Source of the DNA: Streptomyces sp. TRM68416
GTDB lineage: Bacteria > Actinomycetota > Actinomycetes > Streptomycetales > Streptomycetaceae
Reading direction: 5' to 3'
Assembly: GCF_014596915.1 (NCBI RefSeq)
Contig: NZ_JACVWU010000040.1
Span: 1 to 58,074, forward strand
Length of the DNA stretch: 58,074 nt
In this document: in pieces, positions 32,071-39,979 of the stretch
Layout: each line of letters begins with the position of its first letter
Position numbering within the stretch: the first letter of the stretch is position 1
Notes under the pieces: model-generated
Database searches by the model: none
Told to the model about the DNA's origin: nothing
Seen by the model: only the letters and a program-made list of their open reading frames with translations
Program-made: the position numbers and the translations under genes

Positions 32071-33989
32071 GCCTGCGCCTCCTCGTGCGGTGCGATCACT
32101 GCCAGGACCTGGTCCATGGCGACCGTGGTGCCCGGTGAGACGTCCAGCTCGGCGACCGTGCCCGCGTGCGGGGCGGAGATGACGTGCTCCATCTTCATCG
32201 CCTCCACCACCAGCAGGCTCTGACCGGCGGTCACCTCCTCGCCCACCGCGACCTTCACCACGGTCACGGTGCCGGGCATGGGGGCGGTCAGGGAGTCGGC
32301 GCCGCCCGCCCCGGCGCCGGTGAGCGAGGCCGCCACCGGGTCGTGGTCGCGGACGTGCCAGGCGTCGCCGTCGCGGCCGATCCAGTCACCGGCCCGGTGG
32401 AAGGCGTGCCGGACGCCGTCGAGGGTGACGGCCACGCGGTCGTCGGTGACGGTGTGGGTGCCGCGCGGGACGTGCTCGACGGGCTCCTGGACCCGGAGGT
32501 GGAAGCCGGCCGGCTTCGGGGTGCCGCCCAGCCGCCAGCCGCTGGGCACCGAGAACGGGTCGGTCCAGCCGTCGCCGCGCGGCCTGAGCGCGTCGAGCCG
32601 TACGGCGGCCGCCGCCTCGTACACCTCCTCGGGTACGTCGGTGTCGACCAGCTCGTCCACCACGCGCGCGACGAGCCCCGTGTCCAACTCGCCCGAGACC
32701 ACGTCCGGATGGGCCAGCAGCCGGCGCAGGAACCCGGCGTTCGTCTGCACGCCCAGCGTCACCGTCTCCGCGAGGGCCGCGCGCAGCTTGCGCAGGGCGG
32801 TCGCTCTGTCCGGGCCGTACGCGATCACCTTGGACAGCATCGGGTCGTACAGGCTGCCCACCTCGGTGCCCTCGCTCAGCCCCGAGTCGGTGCGCACGCC
32901 CTCGCCCTGGGGCTCGCGCAGCATCAGCACCGTGCCCCCGGAGGGGAGGAACCCGCGCGCGGGGTCCTCGGCGCACAGCCGGGCCTCGATCGCGTGCCCG
33001 GTGAGCGTGATGTCGTCCTGCCCGAACGGCAGTCGCTCGCCCGCCGCCACCCGTAGCTGCCACTCCACCAGGTCCAGACCGGTGACGAGTTCGGTGACCG
33101 GGTGCTCCACCTGGAGGCGGGTGTTCATCTCCATGAAGTAGTACGCGGACGGGTCGCCGCCGGGCACGATGAACTCCACCGTGCCCGCGCCCCGGTAGCC
33201 GCAGCTGCGGGCCGCCTGGACCGCGGCCTCGCCCATCGCCGCCCGGGTCTCCTCGTCGAGGAGGACACTGGGCGCCTCCTCGATGATCTTCTGGTGGCGG
33301 CGCTGGAGGGAGCACTCGCGCTCGCCCAGGTGCACGACGTTCCCGTGGCCGTCGGCCAGGACCTGGATCTCGATGTGCCGGGGGCGGTCGATCCACCGCT
33401 CGACCAGGAGCGTGTCGTCGCCGAAGGAGGCGCGGGCCTCGCGGCGGGCGGCCGCGATCTCCTCCTCCAGCAGGGTCAGGTCGCGCACCAGGCGCATGCC
33501 CTTGCCGCCGCCGCCCGCGCTGGGCTTGAGCAGCACGGGCGCGCCCAGCTCGCGGGCGGCCACGGCGAGTTCGGGGTCGCGGCCGCCGGGGACGACGGGG
33601 ACTCCGGCGGCCTGCACCGTCTCCTTGGCGCGGATCTTGTCGCCCATCAGGGAGATCGCCTCGGGCGGCGGCCCGACGAAGACGAGCCCGGCCTCGGCGC
33701 ACGCGCGCGCGAAGCCCGCGTTCTCCGCGAGGAAGCCGTAGCCCGGGTGGACGGCCTGGGCGCCGGTGCGGGCGGCCGCGTCCAGCAGCCGCTCGACGGA
33801 CAGATAGCTCTCGGCGGCCGGCGCCGGGCCGATCCGTACGGCGGTGTCGGCCTCCCGTACGTGCCGCGCGTCGGCGTCGGCGTCGGAGAAGACGGCCACC
33901 GAGCGCACGCCCAGCGAGCGCAGCGTACGGATCACGCGGACGGCGATCTCGCCCCGGTTGGCCACGAGCACGGTGTCGAACATGGTCAT
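32067..33989 (-). CDS. Biotin carboxylase/biotin carrier subunit (methylcrotonyl-CoA carboxylase type)
   Basis: 640 aa from the ATG at 33989 (an ATG at 33983 is possible). An N-terminal biotin carboxylase (VLVANRGEIAVRVIRTLRSL; ATP-grasp loop KPSAGGGGKGMRLV; ECSLQRRHQKIIEEAPS; EMNTRLQVEHPVTE) is followed by a linker domain and a C-terminal biotin carrier with the acceptor lysine in VEAMKMEH. It carboxylates biotin for transfer to the substrate by the beta subunit. Operon position points to 3-methylcrotonyl-CoA; acetyl/propionyl-CoA carboxylases share this subunit type, so substrate is inferred. Confidence 0.93.
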   Translation of the reverse strand: MTMFDTVLVANRGEIAVRVIRTLRSLGVRSVAVFSDADADARHVREADTAVRIGPAPAAESYLSVERLLDAAARTGAQAVHPGYGFLAENAGFARACAEAGLVFVGPPPEAISLMGDKIRAKETVQAAGVPVVPGGRDPELAVAARELGAPVLLKPSAGGGGKGMRLVRDLTLLEEEIAAARREARASFGDDTLLVERWIDRPRHIEIQVLADGHGNVVHLGERECSLQRRHQKIIEEAPSVLLDEETRAAMGEAAVQAARSCGYRGAGTVEFIVPGGDPSAYYFMEMNTRLQVEHPVTELVTGLDLVEWQLRVAAGERLPFGQDDITLTGHAIEARLCAEDPARGFLPSGGTVLMLREPQGEGVRTDSGLSEGTEVGSLYDPMLSKVIAYGPDRATALRKLRAALAETVTLGVQTNAGFLRRLLAHPDVVSGELDTGLVARVVDELVDTDVPEEVYEAAAAVRLDALRPRGDGWTDPFSVPSGWRLGGTPKPAGFHLRVQEPVEHVPRGTHTVTDDRVAVTLDGVRHAFHRAGDWIGRDGDAWHVRDHDPVAASLTGAGAGGADSLTAPMPGTVTVVKVAVGEEVTAGQSLLVVEAMKMEHVISAPHAGTVAELDVSPGTTVAMDQVLAVIAPHEEAQA

Positions 33990-34002
33990 CGGTAAGAGCC
34001 CC

Positions 34003-35619
34003 TCACATCCGGAAGACGCCGAACTGGGGGTCACCCAGGGGCGCGTTGGCGCAGGCCGTCAGTGCCAGGCCCAGCACCTGGCGGGTCTCCAGGGGGTCGA
34101 TGACCCCGTCGTCCCACAGGCGGGCCGTGGCGTAGTAGGCGTTGCCCTGGCGCTCGTACTGCTGCCGGATCGGCGCCTTGAAGGTCTCTTCCTCCTCCGC
34201 CGCCCACGCCTCGCCCCGCGCTTCGAGCTGGTCGCGCTTGACGGTGGCGAGGACGGAGGCGGCCTGCTCGCCGCCCATGACGGAGATCTTGGCGCTCGGC
34301 CACATCCACAGGAAGCGGGGGGAGTAGGCGCGGCCGCACATCGAGTAGTTGCCCGCGCCGTACGAGCCGCCGATCACGACCGTCAGCTTCGGCACGCGCG
34401 TGGAGGCGACGGCCGTGACCATCTTGGCACCGTGCTTGGCGATGCCCCCGGCCTCGTAGTCCCGGCCGACCATGAATCCGGAGATGTTCTGCAGGAACAC
34501 CAGCGGGATGCCCCGCTGGTCGCACAGCTCGATGAAGTGGGCGCCCTTCTGGGCGGACTCCGAGAACAGGATGCCGTTGTTGGCGACGACGCCGACCGGG
34601 TGGCCGTGGATCCGGGCGAAGCCGGTGACCAGGGTCTGCCCGAACTCGGCCTTGAACTCCGCGAACCGGGAGCCGTCGACCACGCGCGCGATGACCTCGC
34701 GCACGTCGTAGGGGGTGCGGGAGTCCACGGGCACGGCGCCGTAGAGCCCGGCCGGGTCGACCTTCGGCTCGACGGCCGCCCGCACCTCCCAGGGCAGCGC
34801 CCCGCGCGCGGGAAGCGTGGAGACGATGGTCCGGACGATCCGCAGGGCGTGCGCGTCGTCCTCCGCGAGATGGTCGGTGACGCCCGACACGCGCGCGTGG
34901 ACCTCGCCGCCGCCCAGCTCCTCGGCCGTGACGACCTCGCCGGTGGCCGCCTTCACCAGCGGGGGGCCGCCGAGGAAGATCGTGCCCTGGTTGCGGACGA
35001 TGACGGCCTCGTCGCTCATGGCCGGGACGTACGCCCCGCCGGCCGTGCACGAGCCGAGGACGGCCGCGATCTGCGGGATCCCCGCGCCGGACATCCGGGC
35101 CTGGTTGTAGAAGATCCGCCCGAAGTGCTCGCGGTCGGGGAAGACCTCGTCCTGCATGGGCAGGAAGGCGCCCCCGGAGTCGACCAGGTACAGACACGGC
35201 AGCCGGTTCTCCAGGGCCACCTCCTGGGCGCGGAGGTGCTTCTTGACGGTCATCGGGTAGTACGTGCCGCCCTTGACGGTGGCGTCGTTGGCGACGATCA
35301 CGCACTCGCGCCCGCTGACCCGGCCGATCCCGGCGATCACCCCGGCCGCCGGCGCCTGGCCGTCGTACAGCCCGTCGGCGGCCAGCGGCGCCAGCTCCAG
35401 GAAGGGCGAACCGGGGTCGAGGAGGGTGTCGACACGGTCGCGCGGGAGCAGCTTCCCGCGCGCGGTGTGCCGGGCGCGCGCCTTCTCGCCGCCGCCGAGC
35501 CGGGCCGCGGCGAGCTTGCCGCGCAGCTCCTCGACGAGCGCGCGGTGCGCTTCCTCGTTGGCCCGCCAGGCCTCCGACGCGGGATCTGCCGCGCTGTGAA
35601 GCTCCGGTGCCTCGAACAT
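34003..35619 (-). CDS. Carboxyltransferase beta subunit (methylcrotonyl-CoA carboxylase type)
   Basis: 538-aa carboxyltransferase with the two crotonase-like halves. It moves CO2 from carboxybiotin to 3-methylcrotonyl-CoA. The N half has LYLVDSGGAFLPMQDEVFPD and GAGIPQIAAVLGSCTAGGAY, the C half ISGFMVGRDYEAGGIAKHGA and VIGGSYGAGNYSMCGRAYSP. FMVGRDYE is characteristic of methylcrotonyl-type rather than propionyl-type subunits (established for MccB families). First gene of the operon, divergent from a TetR gene with two operators between them. Confidence 0.93.
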   Translation of the reverse strand: MFEAPELHSAADPASEAWRANEEAHRALVEELRGKLAAARLGGGEKARARHTARGKLLPRDRVDTLLDPGSPFLELAPLAADGLYDGQAPAAGVIAGIGRVSGRECVIVANDATVKGGTYYPMTVKKHLRAQEVALENRLPCLYLVDSGGAFLPMQDEVFPDREHFGRIFYNQARMSGAGIPQIAAVLGSCTAGGAYVPAMSDEAVIVRNQGTIFLGGPPLVKAATGEVVTAEELGGGEVHARVSGVTDHLAEDDAHALRIVRTIVSTLPARGALPWEVRAAVEPKVDPAGLYGAVPVDSRTPYDVREVIARVVDGSRFAEFKAEFGQTLVTGFARIHGHPVGVVANNGILFSESAQKGAHFIELCDQRGIPLVFLQNISGFMVGRDYEAGGIAKHGAKMVTAVASTRVPKLTVVIGGSYGAGNYSMCGRAYSPRFLWMWPSAKISVMGGEQAASVLATVKRDQLEARGEAWAAEEEETFKAPIRQQYERQGNAYYATARLWDDGVIDPLETRQVLGLALTACANAPLGDPQFGVFRM

Positions 35620-35648
35620 CCTGCGGTCCCCTCACCAGTGGTCGACCA

Positions 35649-35664
35649 GTTAATGAGCGTTAAC
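35649..35664. promoter_or_regulatory. Operator copy 1 for the branched-chain acid operon
   Basis: GTTAATGAGCGTTAAC, a 16-bp imperfect palindrome sharing consensus GTTAAYGASCGYTAAC with the copy at 35678. It lies 30 bp before the carboxyltransferase ATG. Confidence 0.8.
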
Positions 35665-35677
35665 GCATTTCCTTCAG

Positions 35678-35693
35678 GTTAACGACCGCTAAC
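35678..35693. promoter_or_regulatory. Operator copy 2 for the branched-chain acid operon
   Basis: GTTAACGACCGCTAAC, extended to GGTTA...TAACC. It is 29 bp centre to centre from copy 1 and 23 bp before the TetR ATG, so the TetR protein can repress both directions. Confidence 0.82.
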
Positions 35694-35715
35694 CTCCCTG
35701 TCTAGAATTGCTTCC

Positions 35716-36312
35716 ATGGCCACCAGAACCGACGCCCCCACCCGCCGCGAGCAGATCCTCAAGGAGGCCGCGCGGCTCTTCGCCGAGCGCGGCTTCCACG
35801 GTGTCGGCGTCGACGAGATAGGCGCCGCGGTCGGTATCAGCGGGCCCGGCCTCTACCGGCACTTCGCGGGCAAGGACGCCATGCTGGCGGAGCTGCTGGT
35901 GGGGATCAGCGGCCAGCTCCTGACCGGCGCGAAGCGGCGTCTCGCCGAGGCCGACGGGGCGGGTCCGGACGAGATCCTCGACTCCCTCATCGAGGGCCAC
36001 ATCGACTTCGCGCTCGACGACCGCCCTCTGATCACCCTGCACGACCGCGAGCTGGACCGCCTGCGCGACAGCGACCGCAAGCTGGTCCGCCAGCTCCAGC
36101 GGCAGTACGTGGAGCTGTGGGTGGACGTGGTCCGCAAGGTCTACCCGGAGCTCGCGGAGCCGACGGCCCGCTCGGCGGTGCACTCGGTCTTCGGCCTGCT
36201 GAACTCGACCCCGCACCTGGGGCGGCCGGGGTCCCTGCCGGGGCGGGGGACGACGGCGGAACTGCTGCATCGGATGGCGCGGGGGGCGTTCGGGGCGGCG
36301 GGGGTGGAGTAG
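35716..36312 (+). CDS. TetR-family regulator of the branched-chain acid operon
   Basis: 198 aa. The N-terminal TetR helix-turn-helix is EAARLFAERGFHGVGVDEIG with GISGPGLYRHFAGKDAML. The C-terminal ligand domain is all-helical (LLTGAKRRLAEADG, QLQRQYVELWVDVV). It is divergent from the carboxylase operon, and two copies of GTTAAYGASCGYTAAC lie between the starts, so it probably represses the operon and itself. The inducer is unknown; an acyl-CoA of the pathway is likely, as for other acyl-CoA-responsive TetR proteins. Confidence 0.9.
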   Translation: MATRTDAPTRREQILKEAARLFAERGFHGVGVDEIGAAVGISGPGLYRHFAGKDAMLAELLVGISGQLLTGAKRRLAEADGAGPDEILDSLIEGHIDFALDDRPLITLHDRELDRLRDSDRKLVRQLQRQYVELWVDVVRKVYPELAEPTARSAVHSVFGLLNSTPHLGRPGSLPGRGTTAELLHRMARGAFGAAGVE

Positions 36313-36331
36313 TCCTCGGTACCCTCGGGCC

Positions 36332-36907
36332 GTGGAGTACGCGAAGATGCGCGCCATTGCCGAGCGGCTCGGGGCCCATGCGGAGAGCCTTGAAGGGGCC
36401 TGGGTCGCCGAGATCGGCCCCGCAGGCCCGGTCCTGGCCATGAGGCGCAGCTCGAAGCGCCATGCGGGCACGGTGCACCGCATCCGCAACCAGCTCGACG
36501 AGCAGCTCGTCACGACTCATCGCGGCTACATCTGTGCGAACGGCCCTCTGGTCGAGCACCCGTCGATCGGCCGTATGCGGTGCCCGGACGCCGTGGTCAT
36601 CCCGGAGGGGGTGCTCGACGAGGAGGGTCTCGCCGTTGACGCGGCGCAGGTGCTCGCCGTCGTCGAGGTCGTCCCGCCGTCCGGCCCGGACGGCGGCTGC
36701 GGGGACAGGCTCGGGGAGTACGCCGCCATGGGGATTCCCCACTGCATGATCGTCGGCCCCCGCACCGGCACCATCGAGGTCCACTCCGACCCGTGCAGGG
36801 CCGGCTACGGCCGCAAGGACCCGTACATCTTCGGGGACTCGGTGCCCTTTGGGCCGTGGACGGTGGAGACATCCGCGTTCCGCCGGTACGGCACGTCGGG
36901 TGAGTGA
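36332..36907 (+). CDS. Uma2-family (DUF820) putative endonuclease
   Basis: 191 aa from a GTG at 36332. The Uma2 PD-(D/E)xK fold is visible: RMRCPDAVVIPEG, then VVEVVPPSGPDGGCGDRLGE and YAAMGIPHCMIVGPRTGTIE. The usual family pattern is PDVVV...EVVSPS...D...K..EY...GIP; here the region after VVEVV has Pro-Pro and Gly-Asp-Arg, so the catalytic lysine is replaced or shifted and nuclease activity is uncertain. Uma2 genes are abundant in actinomycetes and their role is unknown. It lies between a TetR gene and an acyl-CoA dehydrogenase without evident link to either. Confidence 0.75.
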   Translation: MEYAKMRAIAERLGAHAESLEGAWVAEIGPAGPVLAMRRSSKRHAGTVHRIRNQLDEQLVTTHRGYICANGPLVEHPSIGRMRCPDAVVIPEGVLDEEGLAVDAAQVLAVVEVVPPSGPDGGCGDRLGEYAAMGIPHCMIVGPRTGTIEVHSDPCRAGYGRKDPYIFGDSVPFGPWTVETSAFRRYGTSGE

Positions 36908-37005
36908 CGAGCGTTACGGCGCTGTACATCTGGACGCCTGTGGATACCCGCCGGTACGGTTGAGTGAGCAAGCGCTTAGATATTCGTAGGCGGAGGAGGG
37001 CGGCC

Positions 37006-38163
37006 GTGCGCCGTACTGTGTTCAACGAGGACCACGAGGCGTTCCGGGAGACCATCCGCGCCTTCATCGAGGCCGAGGTCGTACCCGTGTACGACGAATG
37101 GTTCGCGGCGGGCCAGGCCCCGCGCGACTTCTACTACAAGCTCGGCGAGCTGGGCATCTTCGGCATCAACGTGCCCGAGGAGTTCGGCGGCGCCGGCCTG
37201 GACACGCACAAGTTCGAGGCCGTCCTCTACGAGGAGACCGCGCGCGCGGGCGTCCAGTTCGGCGGCTCCGGCGTGCACGTCCTGCTCGCCCTGCCCTACA
37301 TCAAGATGCTCGCCACCGACGAGCAGAAGAAGCGCTACCTGGAGAAGTTCGTCTCCGGCGAGGAGATGTGGGCGCTCGCCATGACCGAGCCGGGCACCGG
37401 CTCCGACCTCGCGGGCATGAAGACCACCGCCAAGCTCTCCGAGGACGGCACGCACTACGTCCTCAACGGCGCCAAGACCTTCATCACCGGCGGCGTCCAC
37501 GCCGACCGCGTCATCGTCTGCGCCCGCACCGCCGCGCCCACGGCCGAGGACCGCCGCCACGGCATCTCCCTGTTCGCCGTGGACACCAAGTCCGAGGGCT
37601 ACTCCATCGGCCGCAAGCTCGACAAGCTCGGCCTGCGCACCTCCGACACCGCCGAGCTGGCCTTCGTCGACGTCAAGGTCCCGGTCGAGGACCTGCTCGG
37701 CGAGGAGAACAAGGGCTTCTACTACCTCGGCCAGAACCTCGCCTCCGAGCGCTGGGGCATCGCCTTCGGCGCCTACGCGCAGGCCAAGGCCGCCGTCCGG
37801 TTCGCCAAGGAGTACGTCCAGGAGCGCACCGTCTTCGGCAAGTCCGTCGCCTCCTTCCAGAACACCAAGTTCGAGCTGGCCGCCTGCCAGGCCGAGGTGG
37901 ACGCCGCCGAGGCCGTCGCCGACCGCGCCCTGGAGGCCCTGGACGCCGGTGAACTCACCGCAGCCGAGGCCGCCAGCGCCAAGCTGTTCTGCACCGAGGT
38001 CGCGCACCGCGTCATCGACCGCTGCCTCCAGCTGCACGGCGGCTACGGCTTCATGAACGAGTACCCCATCGCCCGCCTGTACGCGGACAACCGCGTCAAC
38101 CGCATCTACGGCGGCACCAGCGAGATCATGAAGTCGATCATCGCCAAGGACATGGGTCTGTAA
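37006..38163 (+). CDS. Acyl-CoA dehydrogenase
   Basis: 385 aa from the GTG at 37006, which follows GGAGGAGGG; earlier starts at 36964 would add a very basic tail. Flavin-binding dehydrogenase with AMTEPGTGSDLAGMKTTA, FITGGVHADRVIV, KLGLRTSDTAELAFVDV and the C-terminal CLQLHGGYGFMNEYPIARLY. The class is close to long/medium-chain acyl-CoA dehydrogenases. An AAGCGCTT palindrome at about 36970 precedes the start and may be an operator. A thioesterase follows 35 bp downstream, likely in one unit, suggesting a fatty-acid oxidation pair. Confidence 0.9.
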   Translation: MRRTVFNEDHEAFRETIRAFIEAEVVPVYDEWFAAGQAPRDFYYKLGELGIFGINVPEEFGGAGLDTHKFEAVLYEETARAGVQFGGSGVHVLLALPYIKMLATDEQKKRYLEKFVSGEEMWALAMTEPGTGSDLAGMKTTAKLSEDGTHYVLNGAKTFITGGVHADRVIVCARTAAPTAEDRRHGISLFAVDTKSEGYSIGRKLDKLGLRTSDTAELAFVDVKVPVEDLLGEENKGFYYLGQNLASERWGIAFGAYAQAKAAVRFAKEYVQERTVFGKSVASFQNTKFELAACQAEVDAAEAVADRALEALDAGELTAAEAASAKLFCTEVAHRVIDRCLQLHGGYGFMNEYPIARLYADNRVNRIYGGTSEIMKSIIAKDMGL

Positions 38164-38198
38164 GGTCCCGGAAAACACTGGCCGGTACAACCATCACC

Positions 38199-39071
38199 AT
38201 GAGCCAGGCACTACAGGATCTCCTCGATCTGCTCGACCTGGAGCAGATCGAGGAGAACATCTTCCGCGGCCGGTCCCGGTCCGCCGTCGTCCCCCGCGTC
38301 TTCGGCGGGCAGGTCGCGGCCCAGGCCCTCGTCGCCGCCGGACGCACGGTCCCCGAGGACCGGCTCGCCCACTCCCTGCACGCGTACTTCCTGCGCATGG
38401 GGGACCCGGGCGCGCCCATCGTCTACACCGTCGACCGCATGAACGACGGCCGCTCCTTCACGGCCCGCCGGGTCGTCGCGGTCCAGCACGGACAGCCGAT
38501 CTTCGCGCTCTCCGCCTCCTTCCAGACGTACGAGGAGGGCTTCGACCACCAGACCCCGATGCCGGACGCCCCCGACCCCGTCACGCTCCCCACCTCCGAG
38601 GAGCGGCTGCGCGGCTACGGACACCTCGCCCCCGAGGTCGTCGAACGGTTCCTGGAGGCACGCGCCGCCGTCGACCTCCGCTATGTCGACGAACCCCCCT
38701 ACGGCCGCTTCGGCGAGCCGCGCGAACCGCACTCCCAGGTCTGGTTCCGCGCCAACGGCAAGCTCGGCGACGACCCCCTGCTGCACGTCGTCCTCGCCAC
38801 CTACGTCTCCGACATGACCCTGCTCGACTCGGTCCTGCTCGCCCACGGGCGCGGCGGATGGGCCGTGGGCGACGTGGTCGGGGCCTCCCTGGACCACGCG
38901 ATGTGGTTCCACCGCCCCTTCCGCGCCGACGAGTGGCTCCTCTACGACCAGGAGTCCCCGTCCGCCTCCGCGGGCCGCGGCCTCGGCCAGGCCCGCATCT
39001 ACACGCAGGACGGCCGGCTCGCCGTCACGGTGATCCAGGAAGGCGTGGTCCGCAGCCCCCGGGAGCGTTGA
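38199..39071 (+). CDS. tesB: Acyl-CoA thioesterase II (TesB)
   Basis: 290-aa double-hotdog thioesterase. Typical segments: IFRGRSRSAVVPRVFGGQVA, HSLHAYFLRMGDPGAPIVY, GRSFTARRVVAVQHGQPIF for the first half, and ATYVSDMTLLDSVL with ASLDHAMWFHRPFRADEWLL for the second, where the catalytic Asp and Thr/Gln lie. It hydrolyses medium- and long-chain acyl-CoA. Convergent with the next gene, 16 bp apart. Confidence 0.93.
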   Translation: MSQALQDLLDLLDLEQIEENIFRGRSRSAVVPRVFGGQVAAQALVAAGRTVPEDRLAHSLHAYFLRMGDPGAPIVYTVDRMNDGRSFTARRVVAVQHGQPIFALSASFQTYEEGFDHQTPMPDAPDPVTLPTSEERLRGYGHLAPEVVERFLEARAAVDLRYVDEPPYGRFGEPREPHSQVWFRANGKLGDDPLLHVVLATYVSDMTLLDSVLLAHGRGGWAVGDVVGASLDHAMWFHRPFRADEWLLYDQESPSASAGRGLGQARIYTQDGRLAVTVIQEGVVRSPRER

Positions 39072-39087
39072 GGGGGCCGCAGCGGCC

Positions 39088-39885
39088 CTACGCCAGCCCC
39101 GCCTCCGCCAGGAGATACGCCGTCATCGGGTCGTAGTAGCGCGGGCTGAGGACATGGTCGTCCAGCGGAACCGCGACCTGGAGGGTGCCCTCGGACTCGG
39201 CGAGGAAGAGGGCCGGGTCGTTGCAGTCGGCGTACCCGACGGAGTCCACGCCGTGCTGACCGGCGTAGCCCGCCCAGCCGTGGTCGGCGACGACCAGGTC
39301 GGGCAGCGGGGCGCCGAGCCGCTCCAGGGCCGTGAGGATGGCCTTCATCGGCTCGCCCGAGTGGGTGTGCCACAGCGTGGCGCCGTGCTCCAGCACCGCC
39401 ACGTCCGCGAACTGCATGACGTACCCCTCGTCCGTCTGCAGCCCGTCCGGGATGACCACGATCTCGCAGCCGGCCGTGCGCAGGGCGGCGGCGGTGGCGC
39501 GGTGCACGTCGAGGAGGCCGCCGGGATGGCCGGTGGCGAACAGCACCCGCTGACCGCCGTCGGCCGCCTTGCGCAGCCGGCCCGCCAGCCGCTGCAGGGC
39601 GTCGACCGTCAGCTCGGGGTCGATGGTGTCCTGGCCGAAGCGGTACTCGGGATCGTCGTTCACACCGACCCGCTCCGCCATCACCGCGAGCACGTCCTGC
39701 TCGTCGGTCCAGCGGTCGCCGAGCTCCAGGCCGAGCCAGAAGTTGCGGTCGCCGTTCGCGAGCTTGCGGTAGTGGGAGAGGTTGTTCTCGCGGGGCGTGG
39801 CTACGGCGCCCGCGATACGGGTCCTGACGAGGTGTTCGACGAGCTCGGCGCGGCTGGGTGTCCCGGGTATCGGCATGTGTCCCAT
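39088..39885 (-). CDS. Conserved phosphatase-like protein of unknown substrate
   Basis: 265 aa from the ATG at 39885 (an ATG at 39876 is the alternative). A conserved actinobacterial family often labelled phosphatase without evidence that I can cite. Features include RENNLSHYRKLANGDRNFWL, VLFATGHPGGLLDVHRA, CEIVVIPDG and DLVVADHGWAGYAGQ, with several histidine/aspartate pairs that could bind metal. No signal or membrane segment. It stands alone between convergent tesB and the PucR gene. The enzymatic label is tentative; the gene itself is certain from codon use and conservation that I recall. Confidence 0.65.
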   Translation of the reverse strand: MGHMPIPGTPSRAELVEHLVRTRIAGAVATPRENNLSHYRKLANGDRNFWLGLELGDRWTDEQDVLAVMAERVGVNDDPEYRFGQDTIDPELTVDALQRLAGRLRKAADGGQRVLFATGHPGGLLDVHRATAAALRTAGCEIVVIPDGLQTDEGYVMQFADVAVLEHGATLWHTHSGEPMKAILTALERLGAPLPDLVVADHGWAGYAGQHGVDSVGYADCNDPALFLAESEGTLQVAVPLDDHVLSPRYYDPMTAYLLAEAGLA

Positions 39886-39979
39886 TGTGAGGCAGACGCC
39901 GGTGGGCGTGCCGGGTGTCCCGGCCGCTGGGACGCGGGTCACTCGGGCGGGGTGACGCGCGCGGGTCGCTCGCGCGCGG

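Noticed and set aside
36964..37005. The upstream start of the acyl-CoA dehydrogenase at 36964.
   Set aside because: It would add a string of arginines over the ribosome binding site; the GTG at 37006 has a good Shine-Dalgarno sequence and the family N terminus.
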